Assembly: GCF_003977685.1 (NCBI RefSeq)
Contig: NZ_RYZH01000065.1
Coordinates: 1-33,309, forward strand
Length of the DNA stretch: 33,309 bases
Origin: Tautonia sociabilis
GTDB taxonomy: Bacteria > Planctomycetota > Planctomycetia > Isosphaerales > Isosphaeraceae
Reading direction: 5' to 3'
Made by a program: the position numbers and the translations under genes. This document shows positions 24,267 to 32,891 of this stretch, piece by piece (position 1 is the first letter of the stretch; every line of letters starts with the position of its first letter). Under the pieces are notes generated by a model. That model made no database searches. It was not told the DNA's origin and saw nothing but the letters and a program-made list of their open reading frames with translations.

Positions 24267-25610
24267 TCACTTGCCGATGCAGAATCGCCGGAAGATGCGA
24301 TCCAGGATAGCGTCGTCGATCTCGGCGCCAATGATCCGGCCGAGTTCCTCGACCGCGTCCCTCAGGTCGACGGCGACCAGTTCGTCTCCGGAGTCGAGCC
24401 GGATCGCCTCGGCGGCGCGGCCCAGCGCGGCCGAGGCTCGGGCCAGACCGTCCCGGCACCGGGAGGAGGTGAGGCCGGCGGGGTCGTGCTCGGCCTCCCG
24501 GCGGCGGAGGGCGTCGGCGATGGCGACACGGAGCCGGTCCAGCCCGAGTCCCGACTCGGCGCTGGTGGCGAGGGCGTCTTCCGGGGGGGCGGCATCCGGG
24601 GAGAGGTCGGCCTTGGTCCAGACGACCAGGCGGGGGCGGTGATCCTGGGGAGGCCGGGCGAGGGGGGGGGCGTCCGCCGGCCGGCAGTCGAGCAGCAGGT
24701 CGGCGCCGGCCTCCTGGGCGTCTCGGAGGGCCTGGGCCTGGGCCTCGATCGGATCGTCGGCGTCGTCGAGGCCGGCGGTGTCGATCAGCTCGACGGGCAG
24801 GCCGTCGCACGAGATTGGGGCGGAGAGGTAGTCCCGGGTCGTGCCGGCGACGGGGGAGACGAGGGCGAGCTCGGCGCCGGCCAGGGCGTTGAACAGGCGG
24901 CTCTTGCCCGCGTTCGGCGGCCCGACGAGCACGACCCGGGGCCGTCCCGAGGGGAGGTCCCGGCCCCGGAGGCGGTCGGCGAGGGCGGCGACCTCGGCCG
25001 AGTCTCGGGCCAGGGCGTCGGCCAGTTGCCGGCGGGCCAGGGGATCGACGTCCGCCTCGTCGACGAAGTCGAGCCCGGCCTCCAGGTGGGCGAGGGTGTC
25101 GAGCAGGCGGTCGCGCAGCCGATCGATCGGCCCGGCCAGGCCCCCGGCGAGCTGGCGGAGGGCGGTCTCGACCTGGGCGGGGGTGGTCGAGTCGATGACG
25201 GCAAGCACGGCCTCGGCCCGGGTCAGGTCGATCCGACCGGAGAGGAAGGCCCGCAGGGTGAACTCTCCCGGCTCCGCGAGCCGGGCCCCCCGGTCCAGGC
25301 ACCGGCCGAGCACCAGGCGGAGCAGGGGGGGGGAGCCGGTGGTGTGGAGCTCCGCCATCGGCTGGCCGGTGTACGTCCGGGGGCCGGGCCAGAGGGTGAT
25401 GGAGCAGGGCAGGGGAGTGCCCTCCAGGTCGATCCGGCCCTGGGACCACCAGGGGCGCCGGCCCGGAGGCGGCCCTCCCGCATCGAGCCGGACGACCTCC
25501 AGCCCGATGGCGATCGCCCGGGGGCCGGAGAGCCGCACCAGGCCGCGCACCGCCGGCCCGGGGGGGCTGGCGATGGCGGCGATGGTGTCGGCCGGGTCGG
25601 GGGTGGCCAT
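24267..25610 (-). CDS. mnmE: tRNA-uridine-5-carboxymethylaminomethyl modification GTPase MnmE
   Basis: A protein of 447 residues, complete. An N-terminal tetrahydrofolate-binding domain (1-120) with P-G-E-F-T-L-R-A-F is followed by a helical domain split around the inserted G domain: G1 G-P-P-N-A-G-K-S (230-237), G2 T-T-R-D (257-260), G3 D-T-A-G (277-280), G4 T-K-A-D (332-335). The C-terminal F-C-I-G-K (443-447) carries the conserved cysteine. With MnmG it modifies the wobble uridine of certain tRNAs. G4 has Thr in place of the usual Asn. The ATG at 25610 fits the family N-terminus. It sits after yidC, a gene order kept in many bacteria; mnmG is not in the window. Confidence 0.95.
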   Translation of the reverse strand: MATPDPADTIAAIASPPGPAVRGLVRLSGPRAIAIGLEVVRLDAGGPPPGRRPWWSQGRIDLEGTPLPCSITLWPGPRTYTGQPMAELHTTGSPPLLRLVLGRCLDRGARLAEPGEFTLRAFLSGRIDLTRAEAVLAVIDSTTPAQVETALRQLAGGLAGPIDRLRDRLLDTLAHLEAGLDFVDEADVDPLARRQLADALARDSAEVAALADRLRGRDLPSGRPRVVLVGPPNAGKSRLFNALAGAELALVSPVAGTTRDYLSAPISCDGLPVELIDTAGLDDADDPIEAQAQALRDAQEAGADLLLDCRPADAPPLARPPQDHRPRLVVWTKADLSPDAAPPEDALATSAESGLGLDRLRVAIADALRRREAEHDPAGLTSSRCRDGLARASAALGRAAEAIRLDSGDELVAVDLRDAVEELGRIIGAEIDDAILDRIFRRFCIGK

Positions 25611-25690
25611 CGGGAGGGGGAAGGTCGGACCTCGGAATGCCGGGCGATCCCGACGGGGAGCCCTCGCCTCGGATCCGGACTCGGGATGGC

Positions 25691-25710
25691 GAGGCGAGGC
25701 GAGGCGAGGC
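25691..25710 (+). repeat. Short tandem repeat, 5-base unit
   Basis: Four perfect copies of GAGGC run from 25691 to 25710 in the 116-base gap between yidC and mnmE, followed by a partial copy. It could vary in length by slippage, but it lies outside both coding regions. Confidence 0.6.
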
Positions 25711-25726
25711 GATCGGGCCGGGCGGC

Positions 25727-28393
25727 TCAGCGGCGCTTGCCGGGCTTGGTCTTCCGCTTGGGTCGGGAGCGGTCGCGGTCGCGGTCGGAAGGGGCGGAGG
25801 AGGCTCCGGTTTCCAGCTCGCGACGGCGGCGTTCGAGCTCCTCTCGGCGGTAGGTGGTCTCCTTGGCGGCCTCCTTCATCAGCTCGTCGAGCTTTCGGGA
25901 GAGCCAGCCGCCCCTCGGGGCGCCGCCGCCGGAGGAGGGGCCCTTGCCGTCGGGCCCGTCGTCGCCGGTCCCTCCGGGGCCCGCGCCGGGAGCGGGGGAC
26001 TTGGAGAGCTTCGGTAAGAGCAGGCGCTCGCCGATCGACCAGATGCTGCTTGTGATGAAGTAGAGTGCCAGCCCGGCGGGGACGCGGTAGAACATGAGCA
26101 TCATAAAGATCATCATGAACTTCATGATGCGCTGCTGAGCCTCCTGCTCCGGCGTGGTGGCCGGCGGGGTGAACAGCTTCATCTGGAGGAAGAACAGGGC
26201 GATCACCCCGAGGGGAAGCAGGTTGAAGTAGGGCCCCAGCAGGGGGATCTCGAACGGGAACCGCACCAGCATGTCGGGCGCGGCCAGGTTGTCGATCCAG
26301 AGGAACTGGGCCTGGCGGAGCGAGACGCTGACGTTGAGCACGCGCCAGAGCGTCATGAAGATCGGGATCTGCACGAAGACCGGCAGGCAGCCGCCCAGGG
26401 GGTTCACCCCGTGCTTGCGGTAGAGGGCGAAGGTTTCCTGGGCGATCTTCTGCTGGTTTTCCTGGCGCTTCTGGGGGTCGACGCCCTCGGTCGGGTACTT
26501 CTTGCGCAGCTCCGCCATCTGCGGCTGGAGGTCCTGCATCTTCTTGGCCGAGGCCGCCTGCTTGCGGCTCAGTGGGAAGAGGGCCATCCGGACGACGATC
26601 GTCAGCAGGATGATCGCGATGCCGTAGCTGCCTCGAGTCCCGCCGAACCAGCCGGAGATGGCGACGGTCATCGCGTAGATGTTCTCCAGCAGCGGCCCGA
26701 TCACGTAGACCGACAGCAGCGCGACGATCGGGTCGACGATCGCCCAGAGGGCGTCGAACAGGAAGCCGATGACCGGGATCCGGCCGACCTGGCGGTAGAT
26801 GGCCAGCCCCTCGGCGTCGTAGGGGCCCAGGGCCGCATCCGTCTTTGGCCCGGCGAAGAGGGTGTAGGCGTGGGCCACGTGGTCCCCGGGGGCCAGCTCG
26901 ATCGGCTTGGAGACGAGGTCGACCGAGACGTCCGCCTTTTTCAGTTCCCGGGAGTCGGCATCGACGACGGTCATCGACGCCTCGGCCACCTGGACCGAGG
27001 GGTTTGCCGGCTTCAGGAAGGTGGCGAAGTACTGGTTCTCCTGGCCGGCGAAGGCGGTCGGGCGCGCGTTGTTGACGTAGTCGGGCCCGTCGGGGTCGCT
27101 GGCGACGTCGTAGGAGGAGTAGGTGTAGACTTCCGCATCTTTCCCCTCTCCCTTGCCGAAGTAGACGTTGCGGAAGGTGTGGGTGTACCACTCCCCCTCG
27201 ATCGGCAGGCCGGAGGGGCCGTCGATCCGGTAGATCACCGAGCGGTCCTGGTCGGCCCCCTCGGGGAGGGCGAAGTCCAGGAGGACCTCCACGGCGTCGG
27301 CCCCCTTGCGCAGGCGGAAGGTCTTGGTGATCGTGACCGGGGGCAGGTCGCTGGGCTCGCGAAGGGTGGTGCGGAAGCGGAGCTCCTGGGCGACCTCCGT
27401 TCCCTGCTCGTCTCGAACGATGGCGACCGGGCGGGCCCGGGCCTTCTCCTCCTCCCCCAGCTCGTCGAAGGGGACGCCGTCAACGAGGACCTGCCAGAGA
27501 CGGCTCTCCAGGTTTGAGACCGGCATCAGTCGGCCGTCCTCGTCCTCGTCGACGACCTGGATGGCCAGCGGGCGGTGCTCGGGAGCGACGAGCGTGATCG
27601 CCTGGGAGACGATCCGGTCCTCGATGGTCTTCGACAGCGACTCCGCTCCCCGCTGGGTGGCGACGAGGAGCTTCAGGCGGGCGAGCTGGGTCGGCTTGGC
27701 GGCGAACTGGCGCTCGTCGGCGTCGACGACTCGGCGGCCCTCGTCGTCGAAGATGCGGACGTGGAGCACTCCCAGGACGTCGGCCACGACGACCAGGCGC
27801 TCGCCCTGCTTGGGCATCGCGTCGGCCTCCTGGAGCCCTAGGAGCAGGCGGAGGCGGTAGGACTCGGGGTCGTCGATCGTCGCCAGGTGCGGGGGCAGGG
27901 AGACGAGCGTCAGGGGGCGGCGCCGGGGCTTGTTGTCCTCGTACTCGGCGTTGTACTGGGTCGAGGTGATGCGAGAGATGCTGGCCCCGTGCTGGTCGGC
28001 GACGACCTCGAGGTGATAGCCGTCCTCGCCCTGGCCGGCGGCGGAGCCGCCGAGCACCAGCAGAGCCGGGTTGACCCGCTCGGCGTCTGGCTCGGCGGGG
28101 GGGGCGGCGACGGCGTCCCCGGCGTCGGTCCCCGAGGCGAGGACCGGGGCGTCCTCCCCGTCGAGGGGAGCGTCGGCGGGGCCGGTCCCGGGGGCGCCGT
28201 CGTCGGTGCCGGCCTCCTCACCGTCCGCGTCGGCGTCGGCCTGGAGGATGCGCTCCTCCTGGGGGGCCTCGGGCTCGGGGAGCAGGCCGAAGCGGGAGAG
28301 CAGGAGGTTGGTCCCGGTGATCAGGGCCAGGGACAGGATCATGAACAGCATCAGCCGCTTGGGATCCTGGCTGGGGGGCGGCTCGGTGCTCAT
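25727..28393 (-). CDS. yidC: Membrane protein insertase YidC, extended form
   Basis: A protein of 888 residues, much longer than the roughly 550 of the Escherichia coli protein. An N-terminal helix (about 14-32) is followed by an acidic Ala/Asp/Gly-rich linker (about 38-105), a large periplasmic beta-rich domain (to about 540) and the insertase core (about 589-798). The core has the groove arginine R602 in I-V-V-R-M-A-L-F-P-L and the amphipathic helix K-M-Q-D-L-Q-P-Q-M. The last 90 residues form a Gly/Pro linker plus a very basic tail, likely to touch the ribosome. It inserts and folds inner-membrane proteins with or without SecYEG. mnmE follows directly, but rpmH and rnpA, which usually precede yidC, are replaced by a metallophosphoesterase gene. 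Confidence 0.95.
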   Translation of the reverse strand: MSTEPPPSQDPKRLMLFMILSLALITGTNLLLSRFGLLPEPEAPQEERILQADADADGEEAGTDDGAPGTGPADAPLDGEDAPVLASGTDAGDAVAAPPAEPDAERVNPALLVLGGSAAGQGEDGYHLEVVADQHGASISRITSTQYNAEYEDNKPRRRPLTLVSLPPHLATIDDPESYRLRLLLGLQEADAMPKQGERLVVVADVLGVLHVRIFDDEGRRVVDADERQFAAKPTQLARLKLLVATQRGAESLSKTIEDRIVSQAITLVAPEHRPLAIQVVDEDEDGRLMPVSNLESRLWQVLVDGVPFDELGEEEKARARPVAIVRDEQGTEVAQELRFRTTLREPSDLPPVTITKTFRLRKGADAVEVLLDFALPEGADQDRSVIYRIDGPSGLPIEGEWYTHTFRNVYFGKGEGKDAEVYTYSSYDVASDPDGPDYVNNARPTAFAGQENQYFATFLKPANPSVQVAEASMTVVDADSRELKKADVSVDLVSKPIELAPGDHVAHAYTLFAGPKTDAALGPYDAEGLAIYRQVGRIPVIGFLFDALWAIVDPIVALLSVYVIGPLLENIYAMTVAISGWFGGTRGSYGIAIILLTIVVRMALFPLSRKQAASAKKMQDLQPQMAELRKKYPTEGVDPQKRQENQQKIAQETFALYRKHGVNPLGGCLPVFVQIPIFMTLWRVLNVSVSLRQAQFLWIDNLAAPDMLVRFPFEIPLLGPYFNLLPLGVIALFFLQMKLFTPPATTPEQEAQQRIMKFMMIFMMLMFYRVPAGLALYFITSSIWSIGERLLLPKLSKSPAPGAGPGGTGDDGPDGKGPSSGGGAPRGGWLSRKLDELMKEAAKETTYRREELERRRRELETGASSAPSDRDRDRSRPKRKTKPGKRR

Positions 28394-28535
28394 CGGCGCG
28401 GGGACCTTGGGAAGGAGGCTTCGGCGGATCGGGGCGGGGGCGCGGGACGGTCGGTCGGCACCGTGGCCTGGGCCGGGGACCGGTGGCGGGACGTCGGGCG
28501 GCCGGCCCGGGGGGATCGGGCGGCCGGCAGGGGGG

Positions 28536-29387
28536 TCATCGCCCCTGGCGGAGCCGGTCGCCGAGGAACGGCTCGAGCTCGGGGATGGCGTAGATCTTCT
28601 CGATCGTCGCCTCGAAGTCGTAGGGGATGCGGCGGTAGACGACCCGGATCGGGCCGGCGGGGGCGGAGCCGGCGCCGGAGTCGTACTCCCCGGTGTCGGA
28701 CGAGGAGCGGTCGCCGTTGGCCGACGGTCCGGCGGCCGCGGCCGCTCCCTGGTCCTCGAGGATCAGATAGCAGGCGCGGTTGTCGCCGTCCCGGGGCTGG
28801 CCGACGGAGCCGACGTTGATCATCACCTTGCCGTCGCCGAGGGCGTACTCGTAGTCGATCTCCTCGGGGGCGTAGAACTGGTAGCTCTCGGTGAAGATGC
28901 CGGGGACGTGGGTATGCCCCTGGAAGCAGTAGCGCTCGACGAGCTGGAAGAGGCGCTCCATCTTCCGGTGGTTGTAGATGTCTTCCGGGAAGATGTACTC
29001 GCTGAGCGGGTTGCGCGGTGAGCCGTGCACGAACAGGAACGGCCCGGTGCGATGGGTGCGGGGCAGCTCGGCGAGGAAGTCCCAACGGCGCTCGCGCTGG
29101 GAGGCGTCGCCGCCGGTCTCCAACTGGTCCCGGGTCCAGAAAATGGCGCGCTCGGCCCCAATGTTGAAGCCGTTGGGGTCGAACAGGGCCCCTTCGTCGT
29201 GGTTGCCCAGCAGCGTGACCGAGCAGCGCTGGATCACCAGGTCGATGCATTCGCGCGGGTTGGGGCCGTAGCCGATGATGTCTCCCAGGCAGAAGATCTC
29301 GTCGACCTGCTGATCCTGGATGTCGTCGAGGACGGCTTCCAGGGCCTCGAGGTTCCCGTGGATGTCACTGATCAGGGCTCGACGCAC
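28536..29387 (-). CDS. Calcineurin-like metallophosphoesterase
   Basis: A protein of 283 residues. The metal-binding motifs appear in order: D8-I-H10-G-N, G-D36-I-I-G-Y-G-P-N-P, G-N62-H63-D-E, V-H-G-S-P and G-H-T-H-V. The G-Y-G-P-x-P signature belongs to the YfcE/MJ0936-like phosphodiesterase group. Residues 212-243 form a Gly/Ala/Ser-rich insert before the last strand, probably a disordered loop. The start is GTG at 29387, with GGAGA eight bases upstream and the catalytic segment beginning at once. The substrate is unknown. It is first in the seven-gene minus-strand block and 142 bases before yidC. Confidence 0.88.
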   Translation of the reverse strand: MRRALISDIHGNLEALEAVLDDIQDQQVDEIFCLGDIIGYGPNPRECIDLVIQRCSVTLLGNHDEGALFDPNGFNIGAERAIFWTRDQLETGGDASQRERRWDFLAELPRTHRTGPFLFVHGSPRNPLSEYIFPEDIYNHRKMERLFQLVERYCFQGHTHVPGIFTESYQFYAPEEIDYEYALGDGKVMINVGSVGQPRDGDNRACYLILEDQGAAAAAGPSANGDRSSSDTGEYDSGAGSAPAGPIRVVYRRIPYDFEATIEKIYAIPELEPFLGDRLRQGR

Positions 29388-29463
29388 GGGGCTGTCTCCG
29401 AGCCGGACCCGGCCCGTCGAGGCGCTGGGAGGCCGGCGGCGCGCGGACGATGACCGGGTCCGT

Positions 29464-29492
29464 TTGGTTTGTCTGGGAGAATACGGTATCGT
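29464..29492 (+). promoter_or_regulatory. Probable promoter of tsaB
   Basis: TTGGTT (29464-29469), a 17-base spacer and TATCGT (29487-29492), in the divergent gap between the phosphoesterase and tsaB genes. It lies about 95 bases before the GTG start of tsaB. Confidence 0.45.
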
Positions 29493-29586
29493 AGGACCGG
29501 GAACGCGGGAGGGTCAAGGCCATGGTGGTGGCCCCATGTCGCGCTGCGAGATCCGTCCTCCCGGGCCCTCGACGCGGAGCCGGACG

Positions 29587-30273
29587 GTGATCCTCCTGGC
29601 GCTTGATACCGCAACGCTTCGGCCGGCCGTCGCCCTGGCGGCGGGAGACGGCCGCTGGGAGACCGCATACCCCGAACCGGGGCCGAGGCACGGCCGATTG
29701 CTCGTGCCGACGATCCAAGGGCTGCTCCATCGGGTCGGCCTGCGGGCCTCCGACCTGGAGGCGGTGGCGGTCGGGCTGGGGCCGGGCTCATTCACCGGGC
29801 TCCGGGTCGGGGTGACGGCGGCCAAGGCGCTGGCCTATGCCGTCGGCTGCCCGGTGGTCGGGCTCTCCAGCCTCGAGGCGCTGGCCCGGGGGGCACCGGC
29901 GTCGGATCGGGCCGTCGAGGTCGCCGTCGACGCCCAGCGCGGCGACCTGTTCGCGGCTTCCTTCTCCCGGGGAGCTCCCGGCGCCCCGTTGCTCCGGGAG
30001 GGGCCCGACCGGATCGTGCCGGCCTCCTCCTGGGCGGCCGGGCTGCCCGAGGGGGCCCGGGTGGTCTGCCCGACCCCGGATCGAGTCTCGGGGCTGCTGC
30101 CGCCCTGGGTTCGGCTCGACCGAGACGACCGGGGGGGCCCCGACGGGATCGTGCTGCTGGCGATGGCCGAGGAGGCGGTCGCCGAGGGCCGGTTCGCCGA
30201 CCCCTGGACGCTGGAACCGGTCTACCTCCGCCGCTCCGCCGCCGAGGAGAAGGCCGACGCCCCCCGAGGATGA
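29587..30273 (+). CDS. tsaB: tRNA threonylcarbamoyladenosine biosynthesis protein TsaB
   Basis: A protein of 228 residues from the GTG at 29587, a normal TsaB length. The N-terminus reads I-L-L-A-L-D-T-A-T, and the conserved G-L-G-P-G-S-F-T-G-L-R segment follows; both are typical of this ASKHA-fold protein. TsaB partners TsaD and TsaE to place the threonylcarbamoyl group on A37 of ANN-decoding tRNAs; neither partner is in the window. GTG was chosen because GGAG lies seven bases upstream and the family begins directly at this strand; an ATG at 29536 would add 17 Arg/Pro/Ser-rich residues. The stop overlaps the methyltransferase ATG as ATGA. Confidence 0.92.
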   Translation: MILLALDTATLRPAVALAAGDGRWETAYPEPGPRHGRLLVPTIQGLLHRVGLRASDLEAVAVGLGPGSFTGLRVGVTAAKALAYAVGCPVVGLSSLEALARGAPASDRAVEVAVDAQRGDLFAASFSRGAPGAPLLREGPDRIVPASSWAAGLPEGARVVCPTPDRVSGLLPPWVRLDRDDRGGPDGIVLLAMAEEAVAEGRFADPWTLEPVYLRRSAAEEKADAPRG

Positions 30274-31202
30274 CCCGGATCCCCCCTTCGCCGCAGGATC
30301 CCCTCCCGACGATGGCCGAAGCGACGACCCAGACCCGGACGATCTCAACCTACTCGCTCCAGTGGAACCGCTACCGGATCCTCCGGCCCGAGGAGGACCG
30401 GGCGACCTTCCGGAACCGGACCGGCCTGTCGGAGCGGGACCTGCGCGGGGCGCTGGTGCTCGACGGCGGCTGCGGCATGGGCCGCTATGTCCGGGTCTCG
30501 GCCGAGGCCGGGGCCCGGGTGGTGGGGATGGACCTGAGCGAGTCGGTCCGGGCGGCCCGGGAGCTGAATGCGGATCTGCCGGTCGTCGGGTTCGTGCGGG
30601 GGGACCTCCTGCGGCTCCCGCTGCGGGAGGGGGTGTTCGATCACATCTACTCGATCGGGGTGCTCGACCACACCCCCGACCCCCGCCGGGCGTTCCTCGG
30701 CCTGGCGAGGCTGCTGAAGCCGGGGGGGCGGATCGCCGTCTGGGTGTACCGCAAGGAGCGGCCGGTCCTGGAGGCGATCATGGACGCCCAACGGGCCATC
30801 TCCACCCGCCTTCCGGTCCCCGTCCTGGAGGCGATGAGCCGGGCGACCGCCCCCCTTGGCGGTCTGAAGCGGCGCCTGATGGCGAGCCCGAACCGGCTGG
30901 TCGAACGCCTGGGGGTGGCGCTGCACGTGCTGACCATCGGCGTCTCGATGCACCCGGACCCCGAGGTGAGGGTCTGCGACACGCTCGACTGGTACGCTCC
31001 CCGGTACGCCTCCCGCCATACCGTCGAGGAGGTCGCCGGCTGGTTCGAGGAGGCGGGGCTGGTGGACGTGGAGGACCTGTCGGCGTCCCAGGAGTTCTAC
31101 CACCAGGGGCAGGGGAACGGGATCAACCTGGCCGGACGCCGGCCGGGAGGATCGGCTCCCGGTCGGGGCCCCGGAGACTCGGCCGCGGGCCCCGGGGGCT
31201 GA
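30270..31202 (+). CDS. Class I SAM-dependent methyltransferase
   Basis: A protein of 310 residues. Motif I is L-D-G-G-C-G-M-G (64-71), the acidic strand-2 end is G-M-D-L-S, and I-G-V-L-D-H-T-P-D-P and L-L-K-P-G-G-R complete the Methyltransf_11-like core. A helical insert of about 70 residues (about 165-235) precedes the last strands, and the C-terminal 25 residues are Gly/Pro/Ala-rich and probably disordered. It is coupled to tsaB by an ATGA overlap; a second in-frame Met at residue 15 could be the true start. The substrate is unknown; the tsaB link alone is weak evidence for tRNA. Confidence 0.85.
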   Translation: MTRIPPSPQDPLPTMAEATTQTRTISTYSLQWNRYRILRPEEDRATFRNRTGLSERDLRGALVLDGGCGMGRYVRVSAEAGARVVGMDLSESVRAARELNADLPVVGFVRGDLLRLPLREGVFDHIYSIGVLDHTPDPRRAFLGLARLLKPGGRIAVWVYRKERPVLEAIMDAQRAISTRLPVPVLEAMSRATAPLGGLKRRLMASPNRLVERLGVALHVLTIGVSMHPDPEVRVCDTLDWYAPRYASRHTVEEVAGWFEEAGLVDVEDLSASQEFYHQGQGNGINLAGRRPGGSAPGRGPGDSAAGPGG

Positions 31203-31263
31203 GGAGGGGGCCTCCCGACGGGGTCTCGGCCCCGATCGGCAGCTGATCGGGCTTCCCGGCCGC

Positions 31264-31293
31264 TTGAAGCCTCGGCGGCCCCTGCCGTACACT
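31264..31293 (+). promoter_or_regulatory. Probable promoter of zwf
   Basis: TTGAAG (31264-31269), an 18-base spacer and TACACT (31288-31293), about 45 bases before the zwf start. It has the same form as the ndk promoter (TTGAAC-N18-TATACT). Confidence 0.55.
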
Positions 31294-31337
31294 CCGATCG
31301 GCGAGGCGAGTCCCCCGATCCAGAGGCGGTCCCCAGC

Positions 31338-32891
31338 ATGGCGTCGACCCAAGACCTCGGCGAGTCGAACCCCTTGCGAGAGCACCTGCCGAGATCCTCG
31401 GCGGTGGAGCCCTGCGCGATCGTCCTCTTCGGCTCCACCGGAGACCTGACGCACCGGAAGCTCGCCCCGGCGCTGTTCGAACTGGCCCGGGAGGGGGACC
31501 TGCCGGCCGACTTCGCCGTCGTCGGCTTCGGTCGGCGACCCTGGGGGGACGACCAGTACCGGGAGTCGCTCCGCCAGACGCTGGAGAAGGGCGGCGGCGA
31601 CGACTTCGAGGAATCGTGGCGGCGATTCGCGCCCCACGTCGTCTTCGTCGAGGGGAACCTGGACGACCCGGCCTCCTTCGATCGGCTGAAGCGGCGGCTG
31701 GAGGAGGTGGACCGGACGCACGGCACGAAGGGGAACCGGCTGTTCTACCTGGCCGTCGGGCCGGAGTTCTTCGCTCCGATCGTCTCCCAGCTCGGCCGGG
31801 CGGGCCTGATCTACCCCCGAGACGACGGCCGGAGCTGGAGCCGGGTGGTCGTCGAGAAGCCCTTCGGCCACGACCTGCAGAGCGCCCGGCAGCTCAACCG
31901 GGAGCTGCAGGCGGTCCTCGACGAGGGGCAGATCTACCGCATCGACCACTACCTTGGGAAGGAGACGGTCCAGAACATCCTCGCCCTGCGCTTCGGCAAC
32001 GCGATCTTCGAGCCGATCTGGAACCGGCGGCACGTCGCCTCGGTGCAGATCACCGTGGCCGAGCGCGAGGGGATGGCCGGCGGCCGGGGAGACTTCTACG
32101 ACACGGCCGGCGCCATCCGGGACATGGTCCAGAACCACATGATGCAGCTGCTCTGCCTGGTGGCGATGGAGCCCCCGGTCGACCTCTCGGCCGATGCCGT
32201 GCGCACCGAGAAGGTCAAGATCCTCCAGTCCCTCCCCCGCTGGACCCCCGAGCAGGTCGCTGCCGAGGTCGTCCGGGGTCAGTACACCGCCGGCTCCCTC
32301 CAGGGAGAGGACGTGCCCGGCTTCCTCGACGAGAAGGGGGTGGCGCCCGACTCGACCACCGAGACATACGTCGCCATGCGGGTCCTGCTGAACACCTGGC
32401 GATGGGCCGGCGTCCCGTTCCTGCTCCGCACCGGCAAGCGGCTGCCGAAGCGGACGACGGAGATCGCCATCCAGTTCCGCAACCCGCCGACGAGCCTCTT
32501 CGAGGCCGACACCGAGGCCAGCCCCGACGTCAACCACCTGATCCTCCGCATCCAGCCCAAGGAGGGGACCAGCCTTGCCTTCCAGGCCAAGGTGCCCGGC
32601 TCCCGCCGCCGGTTGCGCTCCGTCCGCATGGACTTCCGCTACGGCACCGCCTTCGCCCGGCCCGTGCCCGAGGCCTACCAGCGCCTGCTCCTGGACGTGA
32701 TGCTCGGCGACCCCACCCTCTTCACCCGCACCGACGAGGTCGAGGCCGCCTGGCAGTTCATCACCCCGATCCTCGACGCCTGGGCCCTCCCCGACGCCCC
32801 TCCCCCCGTCCCCTACGCCGCCGGCTCCTGGGGGCCAGAGGCCGCCGACGCCCTCCCCGCCCGAGACGGCGTCCGCTGGCGACGCCTCTGA
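31338..32891 (+). CDS. zwf: Glucose-6-phosphate 1-dehydrogenase
   Basis: A protein of 517 residues, slightly longer than the usual 480-500 because of an N-terminal extension of about 25. The Rossmann loop F-G-S-T-G-D-L-T (31-38), the E-K-P-F-G segment (173-177) and the substrate-binding R-I-D-H-Y-L-G-K-E (201-209) are all intact. It oxidises glucose-6-phosphate to 6-phosphogluconolactone, giving NADPH for biosynthesis at the entry to the oxidative pentose phosphate pathway. It has its own promoter and stands alone; 6-phosphogluconolactonase and gnd are not next to it. Confidence 0.96.
   Translation: MASTQDLGESNPLREHLPRSSAVEPCAIVLFGSTGDLTHRKLAPALFELAREGDLPADFAVVGFGRRPWGDDQYRESLRQTLEKGGGDDFEESWRRFAPHVVFVEGNLDDPASFDRLKRRLEEVDRTHGTKGNRLFYLAVGPEFFAPIVSQLGRAGLIYPRDDGRSWSRVVVEKPFGHDLQSARQLNRELQAVLDEGQIYRIDHYLGKETVQNILALRFGNAIFEPIWNRRHVASVQITVAEREGMAGGRGDFYDTAGAIRDMVQNHMMQLLCLVAMEPPVDLSADAVRTEKVKILQSLPRWTPEQVAAEVVRGQYTAGSLQGEDVPGFLDEKGVAPDSTTETYVAMRVLLNTWRWAGVPFLLRTGKRLPKRTTEIAIQFRNPPTSLFEADTEASPDVNHLILRIQPKEGTSLAFQAKVPGSRRRLRSVRMDFRYGTAFARPVPEAYQRLLLDVMLGDPTLFTRTDEVEAAWQFITPILDAWALPDAPPPVPYAAGSWGPEAADALPARDGVRWRRL

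Noticed and set aside
23718..25853. Plus-strand open frame of 711 codons
   Set aside because: Antisense to ribokinase and mnmE, both with full sets of motifs; Gly/Glu/Val-rich shadow.
25611..27191. Long N-terminal extension of mnmE reading through yidC in another frame
   Set aside because: The MnmE family start is at 25610, and the extension is Arg/Pro-rich sequence overlapping real yidC codons.
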